NCBI GenBank assembly: GCA_933228895.1
Contig: OW121846.1
Location: forward strand, 47,510,107 to 47,574,106
DNA: 64,000 nucleotides
Reading direction: 5' to 3'
DNA from: Platycnemis pennipes
Taxonomy: Eukaryota; Arthropoda; Insecta; Odonata; Platycnemididae
Below are positions 43,404 to 54,080 of this stretch, one piece after another. Numbering within the stretch: position 1 is the first letter of the stretch; each line of letters begins with the position of its first letter. The notes beneath the pieces were generated by a model. That model did not search any database. It was not told the DNA's origin and was given only the letters and a program-made list of their open reading frames with translations. Both the position numbers and the translations under genes were made by a program.

Positions 43404-44592
43404 CCTTGCAACTGCTACCCCAGATTCAAACATATTTCCACATGGATTTTCACTTCTCCATGCTAATTCAAACGCATGATCGATTCACTCAAAATTTCAT
43501 CACTAGTTACTCAAATATATCGCCCTTCTTTAAGAATTCATTCTTCCTCGTCATACTGCACTACCAAAAATCCATGGAACCTACTTAATCTCCGAGACCA
43601 AAGCAATGGCAATTACGGGAATTAGATGAGGACATCCCACACATACTCTACTCAGAGAGCAGATTCATTTAGTCCTCTTCAATCGGACCGCAGAATTTCC
43701 AACTAAGGTCTTTTCCCGTCTGCTGTCCTCCGACCCAATTGATTAATTATCGGGTCAATTAATCATGAAGCTTCAAAGGAAGAAAAATAATGAAATTCCA
43801 AATTGACGACTTTATATTCATGGCCATGGTTTTACTTCCGTGCAGCATCATCACCTGTGCATCATCGGATGTTAACGTGCTGCACGCCAATGAAATCTTG
43901 GCAGTGTTAATAAAGACATGGCTGTGGAAATGAAGTTTTTTTCTCTGAAACTTCATGATGAAGAGCTTCCATGCAATTCAGTAACACCAGAAACTGCTTG
44001 ATCGGTCAATTGATTTCATAACTTTATTCTACTGTAATTCCTCATTTTTTTATTCGTTGTCAACCCTTTTTGCGGTTGCTAATCTGGTTATAAGTCGACA
44101 CGTACCCAATTTATCGGCCAGAGACTTAAACGACATATCTTTAACTGAATATTTGTTTACGGACTGCTCATCACCGTGATATCTTATGATCACGAAAATT
44201 GGTCACCAGGCCACACGTAAGTTACTACATTTCGTTAACGAGGCAGTGCGCTTGCAGCAGCGGGAAATCAGAAGAACGGTCGAAAGGTTGAAATTTGTCC
44301 AGGAAGTCATGAGAAATTTGCATAGTGAAGTTTAAAATAACATTATAACTAATATCCGGAATTGTAAATAAGGCTCCTGTTCACTAGACAAGGCTAAATA
44401 ACGTTTACATGCGGACTTGTTTATAGGCGGATTTAATGTTGTGATAACTTCTCCTGGTGAGCTGACGACTTTAGAACGGTCGTCGTACATTCTCCTGCAC
44501 TCATTCACATGCAGTTGTCAAGCACAAAACTACCAAACTTAGCACAACCTTACTCCTAATAGCTGAGTGACACTTTCATTGCACGCATAAAG
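43404..44592. other. Unassigned DNA
   Basis: No family recognised. The word pattern around 43735-43775 (AATTAATCATGAAG and related) is not a defined repeat. Confidence 0.4.
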
Positions 44593-45348
44593 GCCGTTTT
44601 ACGCGGTCATTGATACTGCGCAGGCTGCTGCCAGAATACTTGTGCAGGAAATACTGCGCCGCGGCCCGCCGTGTAAAGTGATGACTTGCGAGGAGAGATA
44701 GCGACACTGAGTGAACAACTTCGAGCAAATTAGAACATGATCTAATCTGATATATGTATATGCGTTCGCGCAAGTTTGAAGTTTATTTCTCTCACTAGAT
44801 GGAGCAGATTTCCCTGGCAACGAACTACCAGGAGAATTATAGAAATTAAATAGGTTGTTGACGATTGTGTTGGGTGTTTTTGTTTGCACTTAACTCTTTA
44901 GGCAGTGAATAAAGTGCAATAATGGTGAGCAGGACGATTAATAACGTGGAACCTTAAATTCCGTTCGTAAAGAAAGAGGTCCCTATCTCGTTACCTTGGC
45001 CCACAGCCGTTCATTCGTTGCGCAAATTTTGGGATAAGCATGCGGGACTAGGGTGTCCACTATTTTGTTTAGACAATGGCTTAAAACATATCTTAAAGTG
45101 GCGGTAATTTATCGTATAGTTCACGTCCAATTAATTGCTACATAACAGATCTTTACGTTACGCGATAAATTGTAGGTAATACCGCTACTGAATGGTATAT
45201 TGTCACTGAAATAATACGCCGACAATTACACTGTGTAAATCTGCCAAGCAAGTGTCCTCGCAATTTTCTTCGACACCGACTTTTGCGGTCGACTTCTCAA
45301 ACGGGTGCAGTATCAACTTGCGCAGTTTCAATGACCGTGTAAAACGGC
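44593..45348. mobile_element. DNA-transposon-like element bounded by 31-bp terminal inverted repeats
   Basis: Left TIR 44593-44623 (GCCGTTTTACGCGGTCATTG...) and right TIR 45318-45348 as its reverse complement, matching at 28 of 31 positions. The interior (about 690 bp) has no transposase-size frame, so it is a non-autonomous, MITE-like derivative or a deletion product. I do not assign a superfamily, since the target-site duplication is not evident. Sub-terminal sequence on both sides contains GATACTGC/GCAGTATC words in inverse orientation. Confidence 0.75.
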
Positions 45349-46289
45349 GGAATTTGCTGCAATACACGTTGATTTCCTAAGGAACTTATTCAGTCCTAGA
45401 GATAAAACTTTATTCTTTGGATCACAAATGCACCTCTGCAGTCAAGAAGTGAGGGGACTATGTTCGTGTGATGGGTTTTGGACTCTTATCCGGACGCCTC
45501 GGTTTAAATTTCAGGAGGGGTGGGAATTTTTCAGTACCTTTCATTAATTTACCAAATAATACTCCGTCCATCAGATGGCACTCTTTGGGGAAAGTAAGCT
45601 GATACCGATATCGACGGACGAGAGCACCATTTGTTCTTCTATTCTTCAATATGATAGGGAATCAAATAAAAAGGTGCTCTCTCAAATCACCAGAAGAAAT
45701 TTGAGTTATTCACCGATCTTCTTTCGCCGAGAGATGAAAAAGTGGAAAATGAAGGTGAAAGGGGAATTGCAAATGCAATGAAAGGGGGACGTTTACTAAA
45801 TACGGTGCATAAAGTTGCCTTATATCCAAAAAAGAGTATAAGCCATAATATTGAAATCAGATACTGAGGTCTTCGTTAGAAAGACGAGTTTTTCTGCATT
45901 GCTCTGGAAAAATTCTAGTTCACCATTGCCTATCTAGGGAAAATATATTCTAGACACTTATAATAATGCTACGTTTTACCTATATTTTACGAAATACAAT
46001 ATTCTATGCATAGTAAAATGTTCACTCTTAGAAAATAACGATACAAAATATCAGACCATTAACCTACCATTCCGACCGTTGTCCTTGGAATTTCTAAGCA
46101 GATACCACAAAAACAAAAGCAATTTTCCATACAGTCACATCATCATCAACAATTATAGGTCTACGTCAATTTTTAAGGGTGAAATTAATAAAGAGAATCT
46201 ACTCGATAGATAGGAGTAAAGGAGAGAGGTGTGGCAGGTAAGGGGAATTAATCTCTGTATTCAATTCTGTGTCCACATTAATAGGCACT
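45349..46289. other. Unassigned DNA
   Basis: A possible decayed SINE head lies at 45465-45520 (GTTTAAATTTCAGG as B box), too weak to call. Otherwise nothing. Confidence 0.35.
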
Positions 46290-46299
46290 TCAGACCAAG

Positions 46300-46450
46300 A
46301 GAAGAGACACAAAGATAGGAATGGAAGGGAAATGAGTAAAGGTGGAGAGAAACCTGGCGTCAGAATAGCCTGCTATTAACGAAAAGGCGCTAAGGGGACC
46401 GTGGCATAACGTCCAGTCCGGCGGACGGGGTACTGGATTCCGGAGAACTG
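46300..46450 (-). repeat. SINE body fragment, main family
   Basis: Complement text GGTGGAGAGAAACCTGGCGT, CCTGCTATTAACG, GGCATAACGTCCAGTCCGGC, GGACGGGGTACTGGATTCCGG matches the bodies at 47.75-48.15 and 59.7-60.0 kb. The tRNA head is missing; LINE sequence follows directly. Confidence 0.7.
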
Positions 46451-46452
46451 AA

Positions 46453-46647
46453 GCACCACCACGTTGTGATGACTGTGACTGTCCTCTCAGCATACGACAT
46501 ATCTTGATGGAGTGTGACAGATACCGGAGCGCTCATAACCGGCTAGGGTTTGCGGGCGACCTAGGAACAATCCTAGGTGATGACTCCAATGTCCTCAGCC
46601 GTGTGAATTTATTTCTCAAAAACACTGGCGTTATGACTAAAATATAA
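46453..46647 (+). pseudogene. I/Jockey-type LINE ORF2 C-terminal end
   Basis: A 64-codon open stretch with no ATG at its start, ending at TAA 46647. It begins with a Cys-rich block (RCDDCDCPL) followed by IRHILMECDRY, then GDLGTILGDD and VNLFLKNTGVMTKI. A zinc-knuckle-like C-x2-C...H-x4-C pattern followed by 'LG(D/E)D...FL(K)xTG' is the familiar C-terminus of I/Jockey/R1-type LINE ORF2 proteins. It is 5'-truncated directly next to a SINE body. The final residues are intact although everything upstream is lost. Confidence 0.65.
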
Positions 46648-46759
46648 ATATTGTACTTGTCATTAAACGCAATTTATCCAAGGCAAAGCGGCTCCTTAAG
46701 TATGTATTCACCCCAAATTTTAAAAATTTTAATGGAAAATAACTAATGTGAATAGGTAA

Positions 46760-47000
46760 AAAATGACCCTGTGGTACCTATATGTGAACACTACAAAATC
46801 AACAACTACTACTCCAGTCCGACAGACGGACTGCACTCGAATATTCTCCACAAAACACACAATTAGGTGCGGATTTACCAATGAAAAATACCTTCCGGGA
46901 TTCCGGCAGCCGGGATTCAAACATGGGCCCTCCCAGAGAGATTCCGGCACTCTATACACTACACCAACCCGGCACAACGTTGACGTGGAAGCGTCATAAG
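46760..47000 (-). repeat. tRNA-derived SINE, main family
   Basis: The minus-strand head near 46985 reads GGGTTGGTGTAGTGTATAGAG (A box), then TGTTTGAATCCCGGC (B box, about 46908-46922). The body has GAGAATATTCGAGTGCAGTCC and GTCTGTCGGACTGG. It is truncated before the usual 3' body. Confidence 0.75.
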
Positions 47001-47744
47001 AGAATGGGGCTGGGGAGACGACGTCACTGACCCCACATCCATCCATCGTGTTCGGTCAGTGACTTGCGCCTGTAACCCCACTCTCCAGTTCCGTGCGGTG
47101 ACAATACAGAAGGATATGAAAGCTTGGAGTGGAGTTGAGCTGTGGAGAGAAAGAGAAAACTTTCCAAGCACATCTCAAATATTACAATCGGTGTCAACGT
47201 CCATGCGCGCGACATCTACAGGCGGGCTATCGGCCTGAACCGAACATTTTTCGTTCAAATTCATAAAAGTACATCCATGTATGCTTTGTTAGACGTTTGT
47301 CTACCACTGCAATTGTAACGCTGAGAGAAACAGGGAAATCCTTAGGGGAAGCATACGAAGCACTTCGAGGTTCTATTGCACAATGCACGACACAGCGAGA
47401 AAAATTCAACTCCAAGCACATTAAGCGAGTTTTTCACGTTGCTTCCCTCCCGTATGTTGCGGTGTCGAGGCAATATCATCCACGTGAGCCAGCTGACATC
47501 TGCCCCCCTAGTGGCATTGCCCCGGGCACGCCCCTCTCATTTCCTCCTCGCCCCTCCATCGGAATTCATTCCCGAGGCAGCTGCCAGTGACATAAATCCC
47601 GCGTCCCACGCAATGTATGTAAGTACATTGAGTACAAGAGGAGCGATTCACTGGAACATAGTTTCAGCGGTAAGAATTTCGGCTGATGAAATTAGGGAAG
47701 TTGACTGGCAACTAAGGCTATTAAGAATGGCTGGAAATATGGAA
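47001..47744. other. Unassigned, relatively GC-rich DNA
   Basis: Two overlapping plus-strand frames (47297-47590, 97 codons; 47376-47747, 124 codons) run through CpG-containing sequence (47440-47610) but show no domain. On the minus strand 47215-46959 are likewise open without motifs. It could hold a host exon or a repeat that I do not know. I see nothing decisive. Confidence 0.3.
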
Positions 47745-47850
47745 TAGATAGGAATTTAACAGGGGATGAATGAAGGGAAAAGAGAAACCTGGCGTCGTCG
47801 TTAGCCTACTCTTAATGAATGGCACCAAAAGGTCCACGACTTAACGTACC
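47745..47850 (-). repeat. SINE body fragment, main family
   Basis: AAACCTGGCGTCGTCGTTAG, CCTACTCTTAATGAATGGCA and GGTCCACGACTTAACGTACC match the family body. It lies directly in front of a second, fuller copy in the same orientation. Confidence 0.65.
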
Positions 47851-48155
47851 ATTAGTCAGTTATTTAGGAAAAGAGTCATTTGCGCCATTTTGGGTAGGTG
47901 GGCAATTGACTAGTGGTGTGAATATTTCAGGGAATGAAGGAAGGTTGGAGAAAGCCGGCGTAATCATTAGTCTGCTCTTAAGGAATGGGACCATGCGCCA
48001 AGGGACCATGGTCTAACATCCCATCCGACGGACGAAGCACTGAATTATAATTCCCTAACCAGGTACTCAAGTATGGATTACAGGGAATCTAATTCTGACC
48101 CTTGGGATGGGTGGCCATTACTCTAGTCACTACACCAACCTGATCCCCAACTGAT
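47851..48155 (-). repeat. tRNA-derived SINE, main family, nearly full
   Basis: The minus-strand head near 48150 reads GATCAGGTTGGTGTAGTGAC (A box). The decayed B box lies about 48085-48100. The body runs back through CATCCCATCCGACGGACGAA (the diagnostic block), GTCTGCTCTTAAGGAATGGG and GGTAGGTGGGCAATTGAC. At about 300 bp this is the most complete copy in the window. Confidence 0.75.
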
Positions 48156-49489
48156 TATCCACGGCAAATGAATGCAACATTTGAATAGAGAGGTGAAAAC
48201 GTGCAAACAGTACATTATAGTCCGAGAAGGGAAGTTTTAAATGTTACCGAATTAGCATCAGTTAGGATGAAAAGGATAAAATGACGTAGGTGGCGAAAGG
48301 TCACTAAACGCAAATGCTTTTCATGCGAGACAAATATAACGTAACAGCAAAAACTAATTTCCAACTCTAGCAATATTTTTTGTTGATTCATACAGTTGGT
48401 GAACTACAATGGTAGATATTTTTAAAACTATCCCTCACATAGGCATAAAATCCGCTCTTGCAGAGCAATGGCCTTTATTTCTTGATTTCCCTTTTGTTCC
48501 TCCATCCATTTTACTCTTTGGTCTAACACATTCTTTTTTCCATAGTTTTGCAATTGACGTTCATTAACTCATTGAAACAAATGAAAACTAAAAGAAAAAG
48601 AGTCTTCCAGAACCCAAAGTGCAAAGAGCATACAATAAAATCCTTCAAGTGAGTTCTCATCGTCATCCTTTAAGCTATAAATCAGTCTAGTATTTACAAT
48701 TTTAACTTAAAATTTTCACCTGTAGCTTATAGGATACGTATGTTTCATAGGTGATTCCAAATCTTATTCATGATATATTTCTTAACATTCGCATATGATC
48801 ATGTAGATCAATCGTATAATGTAATTGATATTTTAGGTAAACCTTCCAGCAATATTAAAAAAACAATTTTAAATATGCTTAAAAATAATATACCCACACC
48901 CTTTAATATTGATCAACCGGGATATCGTTCTCTCCTTCTTTAATTTAGTTCATGGGCTTTTTTCATAATCCCTGGATTCATCCTAGTGGCGTCTATTCTG
49001 CGGGAAACAAGTTTCCCGGATTCTACCTGCTAAAAGTTAGTTTCGTCATGATTCTTCCAGTCAGATTTAATCTGTTTGTTTTTATAAGTCCTCTCATATT
49101 CGCATATGACGGAACGTCCCGGCCTTTGATGTCCCAAAGATTAATTAGTTCCACATGGTGACCTACGCTCGTATCCTACCCGAAAAGTTGCATCGTTGAA
49201 GAGCAGTAAGGATTAACGGATTAAAATTTGAAACTGTAGATCGTCTCGGAACAGTGCCGACAGGAAAGCTTAGAAATATCCCTCTTAGGACACACTGGCC
49301 CAATGGGTTCTCCATAGAAGTCACTCGGCGGAACGTAGTCAAAAAACGATGCGGGGAAATATGTTGGGTATCCCAAAAAACTTCGAAGAATTCCTCTTCC
49401 TTTGACAAATACAGCTACTGAACGCCTGCCCCACTATGAAATATTTTCTTTTTCGAGTTCTTAAAATGAAATTAAAACGGAAAATCTGG
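48156..49489. other. Unassigned DNA
   Basis: No gene recognised. A frame at 48952-49161 has a hydrophobic C-terminal half but no family. Positions 49180-49430 show a weak SINE-like word pattern (GAACAGTGCCGACAGG) that I could not confirm. Confidence 0.35.
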
Positions 49490-49745
49490 AGAGAATGGTG
49501 ATGCCGCTCAGAATACTACTTTCTATCACGAGAGTCCGGTCTCGAATTCCAAGGGAAACACAGGTTTTCACTAAAAATAAGTGCCGACTTGATTGCTCTG
49601 CAGTGAGCATTTCAGATTCAGTAATCTTTCCGTCGAGTAGGACGTTAAACAGTGGTTCCTATGGTACCTTTCGATAAGTGGAGGTCCACGCTGACGCCGG
49701 GTTTCTCACCACTCCTTCTCTTAGACAATATAAACCTCAACCTAT
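49490..49745 (+). repeat. tRNA-derived SINE, main family, degenerate
   Basis: The head is around 49500-49560 with GGTCTCGAATTCCAAGG as B box. The body has CGTCGAGTAGGACGTTAAAC and GACGCCGGGTTTCTCACCAC, a clear match to the bodies at 60.9-61.1 kb. Confidence 0.6.
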
Positions 49746-49945
49746 TGGTCTACCATCCTTAAAGAAGAATGGAAAAGGGAGTCCTCGTATGAGATGTATG
49801 GAGCAAGTTGTGAAAGATGTAAAGTAGAGGAATTACGTAAATATGAATAGATGAATAGGTTGGCTGATAGAAGAATCGAGTGGAGGGTTGCATGAAATCA
49901 ATTCTAAGATTGTCGACCAATGATGATGATCCTTAAAGATTCAAA
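49746..49945 (+). pseudogene. RTE-clade LINE 3' fragment
   Basis: AAAGAAGAATGGAAAAGGGAG (GRGRPR region), ATGGAGCAAGTTGTGAAAGA (MEQVVKD), GGCTGATAGAAGAATCGAGT (ADRRIEW), then TGCATGAAATCAATTC and a TGATGATGAT tail. About 200 bases, young-looking but frameshifted. Confidence 0.75.
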
Positions 49946-50019
49946 TTTCTTTGGTCGCAGGTTGCTTACATCTAAAGAGATGAAGTCTAGAAGTCACATC
50001 TAGATGTTTTTTAATTTTG

Positions 50020-50085
50020 GCGGCCCCCCTTTGGCCCCCTGGGGCGGCCGCCCCTTTCGCCCCCCCCCCCCCCCATTGCCCCCTT
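50020..50085. repeat. GC-rich low-complexity patch with C15 run
   Basis: GGCGGCCCCCCTTTGGCCCC, GGGGCGGCCGCCCC and a run of 15 C at 50060-50074 inside otherwise AT-rich DNA. Probably the edge of a repeat element; prone to sequencing error. Confidence 0.6.
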
Positions 50086-50285
50086 GGTACGCTACTGTCG
50101 GCACTAACCTGTTCTTAAAGTGATGTGCCCATGGAACGTGGTTTAGCGTCCTATCCGCCGGATGGTGTACTGTACTCGATGTGCCCTCCACACAGCACCA
50201 GAGGGGGAACCGGAATAACAGTGAAAAATATGCCATAGCCGAGATTCGTCCCGGACCCTTTGGGATGGGAATCTGTAATTATAGG
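50086..50285 (-). repeat. tRNA-derived SINE, main family
   Basis: Complement text includes GGCACTAACCTGTTCTTAAA, GGAACGTGGTTTAGCGTCC, TATCCGCCGGATGG and, at the head end, GAGATTCGTCCCGGACCC. Same layout as the other minus copies; the head is truncated near 50285. Confidence 0.65.
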
Positions 50286-50499
50286 TAGGTAGCTTAAGTT
50301 TAATTTTTTACTTTTACGCTGTGAATTCAGGATAACTAAATATTTGTAATTAATTTTGTGTATTACGTAAATGTATAGAATTTCCGAACTTGAGAAAAAA
50401 CTAAAATAAAAATAAGTTACTTCAACGAACAGATTCTCCCAAAGTTTTGACTCTTGTCCTCAATTAGAGATGTATCAGGACAAGTTCCTTAAAACTTTG

Positions 50500-50690
50500 C
50501 CATGAGAAACTCAGTGCCGGCATTAGCCTTACACTGAGGGGTCCAGAGTTTTCATCGTCCCACACGAGAATGGGCAATGAAGTTAAAGGGATGTCTACAC
50601 TTCTATAACAATGAAAAAGCCATTAAAAATCGGGGCCTTCGGAATAGGAGGCATGTAACCTAGCCACTGAATCTCTCCATCCATTTTAAC
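50500..50690 (-). repeat. SINE fragment, main family, degenerate
   Basis: GGCATTAGCCTTACACTGAG opens the body, and AGGAGGCATGTAACCTAGCC near 50645-50670 resembles the complement of the A-box region of the head. The rest is diverged. Confidence 0.45.
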
Positions 50691-51334
50691 TCTCACAGAC
50701 CTCCTCATATATATGTAAATATATACAATCTACTCTTTTGTGTATTTGTAAATCGCTTCGCATACATCACCCTACGCCTTCTATTACCATGCTTACCATT
50801 CATATTGCCCCGGACAATGGTCTTCATCATATTATCGTTCTCAGGATATACCCAATTGGTTTTACAGTCACTTTCTTCTTGTTAATGTCAGCCTATAGCA
50901 TCCGATTGATTCCTGTGTAGCTATTCTATTTGATAATTCGGCATGCCACTTCGAAATGCAAATGGTTGTATTTAATAATCTTCATAAATTTTTCCTTAGT
51001 TATATGTTAAAAAAATTGTTATTGTTTACATACTCTGGAAAGTATAGTGAAATTCCAAGGATAATAATATTTTCAGATAAAATTTTGTGCAGTCTAAAGA
51101 ACAATGAAGGCAAATATAATGTTTTGCAAATAACAAATTAACCATTGTATACCTACTGATAATGCGATATCCTGAAATGAGTAACGGAAGGGAGGATGGG
51201 AAGGACCGCGAACTGAGGAATTGTAGGGTAGAATATAAATAGAAGTGTATATGGAATGTATTACTCCGGGGCAAGTTGTCCTTTAGGAGATTAATTAGTA
51301 TGCATAATTCAATCTCTCAGATCAAGATCTTTCT
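50691..51334. other. Unassigned DNA
   Basis: Nothing recognisable. The 51340 edge carries a CTACATCTACAAGTCTATCT motif belonging to the next element's tail. Confidence 0.35.
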
Positions 51335-52300
51335 ACATCTACAAGTCTATCTACATCATGATTACAAAACATATATCTTATGAATAAATACATAGGTAAT
51401 ACAAAATATTTAATGTACTTTTAGTACAATTTCAATAGAAAAGCAAAAGCAAGATATTTAAACAGTAATAAAAATACACTTCATAGGTGTTTCAGAAGAC
51501 AACAAAATATTCAATAAAACTGAGAAAATATTTTATGATATTTCCTTCTATATATCTTTTCATTCTCATATTTCTTAATACCCTGTGGCATACGAATACA
51601 TACGTAATAACAAGTAACATGAAGCACCAAGCGTCAATAGATGTTCGAGAATGGGGAATGAAAAGTTCTTCCGTGTCACGTGGTGAACGGTTGTTTGTTC
51701 TAACATTGTAATATACATTCTGATTTAAATACGTAAGAAGTCCTTTCGTTATTATCTTGTATATCAAAATTGCCTTATTAAGTAAGCAGTTGTTTTGTAT
51801 TTTCAACTATCCTAGTTTTTCAAAATATGATACCACGTGCTCATAATATGCAATGTCCAAGATGCATCTCATACAGGGGTTCCAAACCCTCTGAAGTTTT
51901 AGATTCAGTTCTTTTGTTAGGTCACAGAATACCACACAGCAGTAGTATATTTGTGGGAAGGCAAGAGTATCTACTAAGTTTTGGCGAAGGAAAATCGGAA
52001 TAAGATTTCTTAATTGTTTTGAGTGATATAAAGTCTTAAATACCTTGTGTGAAATGAATTTTTTATGTTCATTCCATAACAAGGTTCTATTTAGAGTAAC
52101 TCCTAAGTAAGTTACACTATCTAAGGGTAAGACGTGAAGATCGGCAGTTGATAAACAGACAAAAAGATATTCCAGAATTGTTAACCTTGGCAAGGTGTCA
52201 GAGCTGGCGTGAAATGATGTAGAGAATGAAGAAAGGCAATGTGCAAGGAGTATCAGTTGATAAGTTCGGGGGAAAATTTGTAAACCAAATAGGTTTGGGG
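51335..52300 (-). pseudogene. CR1-group (Kiri-like) LINE reverse transcriptase C-terminal remnant
   Basis: The minus-strand frame (52379-51492, in phase) is open except for one in-frame TAG at 51807-51809, which sits where the family has Trp in the LGWL motif. Motifs: VTYLGVTLNRTLLWNEHKKF, KQLRNLIPIFLRQNLVDTL, YYCCVVFCDLTKELNLKLQR, CMRCILDI, then after the stop LKIQNNCLLNKAILIYKIIT, and NIIKYFLS at the end. The order matches the C-terminal third of CR1-group RTs such as the one at 19.3-19.9 kb. The catalytic RT core is absent (5' truncation). The 3' end near 51335 carries a TGTAGATAGACTTGTAGATG type tail. Confidence 0.75.
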
Positions 52301-52379
52301 CATCAGGTATGAGTGAGTGACGAGTGCTCTCGCCGCTGGGAGTCTTTACCTTTGAGGTTCTACCTCCAACGATGGTCAA

Positions 52380-53088
52380 TCACTATAAACACCGTCTTGG
52401 AGTTGTACATTGCCAATAACTCTTCGCGCTACACCACCACATATCTACTGATTACAGAAAAAATTACAAGGGTCGTTCATTCCAGTTATTATAAGTCGAA
52501 TGGTCGAAAAAGTAGCGATTTCTCTTCAGCTGTTTCTGGTGACGTACAATACACACAATATCATCCACAAGATATGCGGAATCCTACACGCATTTGAAAT
52601 CTTACATTTATCAGCTTAAATTGAATTACGTATTCTATTTGAACATAAAAAATAGCGTTATTATAGCATGCAGAGTCAAAATAACAGACTCTAGGGCCTT
52701 TAAAAATGTATAAGTTCTATAAAGTCAGTAGGATAGACCATTGAAAGTGCTATGTAAGCCAAATGCTGTAGAGGTCCGTTTAGTTTAGAACTTTTGAAGA
52801 TACAGAACGGGATGTGACCGTAAACGTTGGTATTCCACTATTCCTCTAGTAAAATAGCTAATAGAAAAAAATCACTTACCTGGGAGTATTGAGATATATT
52901 GAAAAGGTAAGGTCCCTTCAATGTTTTAATGTAAAAACTGAAATTAGTAAGGTAGATTTTTGGTATTCAATTGGTATATGATTCCGGTTCCTAACTTTAA
53001 TTTTTTTCTCGTCAGTGCATCATGATGACAAAATTGATGACGGTTCTGGGGAAATACACAAGCCAAAAATGATCCTTATCTCCATAAT
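52380..53088. other. Unassigned DNA
   Basis: Nothing recognisable. Confidence 0.4.
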
Positions 53089-54080
53089 ACATTCCAATCC
53101 ACGTTGTTTAAAACTTTCTCTAAATCCATAATCGGAATGAATGTCTAATTTTTCTTCTTCATTCTCTTCTTTATGAGCAGCCTAAAGTCCAATAGTGTTC
53201 CTGTTGTACCCTTGCTCTTCCCAAAATCGAATTGGTCTTCATCTAGGAACTCTTCTAATTATCGATCTACTCTCCTGTACATGATTCTCACCAATACCTT
53301 CAATGCATGTACTGTCAGGCTTATGATCCAATAATTTTCAGAGATAGCCGCTCTTTCTGTTTGGGATTAGAGTTGATGTTCTTCTCGAAGTCCGTAGGTA
53401 TCTCTCCTCTTAAGTACATGCCGGGTGTAGCTTTGTTAAGATGGGTTAATGTCTTTTCTCCAACATTTTCAATTGGATTGGGTAAAATATCGTTAATTCC
53501 AGAAGCCTCATGCATTTACATGTCCCTTACTGCCACGTCGAATTCTGATCTTCATATTGAGGCTCCCATATCATCTTCCTCGTCTTCACTTTCCTTTTCG
53601 ATCACTTTCGTGCTGAGATTTTACCGTTGAACCTGCTATAATCCTTTCACACAATCTTTCTACCATGTAACTTTGTCATCATTTTCAATAACAAGTCATT
53701 TTTGTCCCTTATGTAATTGCATCATGCGCTCCGTTCCCTGCTTCATGTTTCGCATTCTTGCACTTCCTTCTTTCTTTCTTCGGTTAGATCTAAAACTTCT
53801 GATTCTAAAACTCCGTGATCCACGGCTTCTTCAACACTTTCCATCGCCCAATAACTTATTTTTCGACTTCTTATAATCAACTTTTAATGTTTTTTCATCT
53901 ATCTTTCACACATTTCTCAGTCTGATCCTCTCCAATGGTTTTCCCCACAGCTTTTTGAAATGCCTGCTGATGATGAACGTCCTTCAACTTTTCTGCTTGC
54001 CAAATGTTCCTCATTATTTTCTTGAGTAAAATGAATGTTAGATTACGTTTATCATCTCTAAAAAGTTTAAATAACATTGT
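53089..54080 (-). pseudogene. RTE-clade LINE internal fragment (linker and RT N-terminal part)
   Basis: Minus strand. A frame at 53515-53321 reads EASGINDILPNP, GEKTLTHLNKATPGMYLRG and EIPTDFEKNI, the start of the RTE RT domain. From 53320 to 53089 the text matches the 13330-13560 part of the 12.3-kb copy (ATGCATGTACTGTCAGGCTT, the region of the DEDQFGFRKSKG block, and AATCCACGTTGTTTAAAAC for the motif A region). A lysine-rich 60-codon frame (54077-53895) in front may be the endonuclease-RT linker. Unlike the other copies it lacks the 3' end, so it is either 3'-deleted or interrupted. Dead. Confidence 0.65.
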
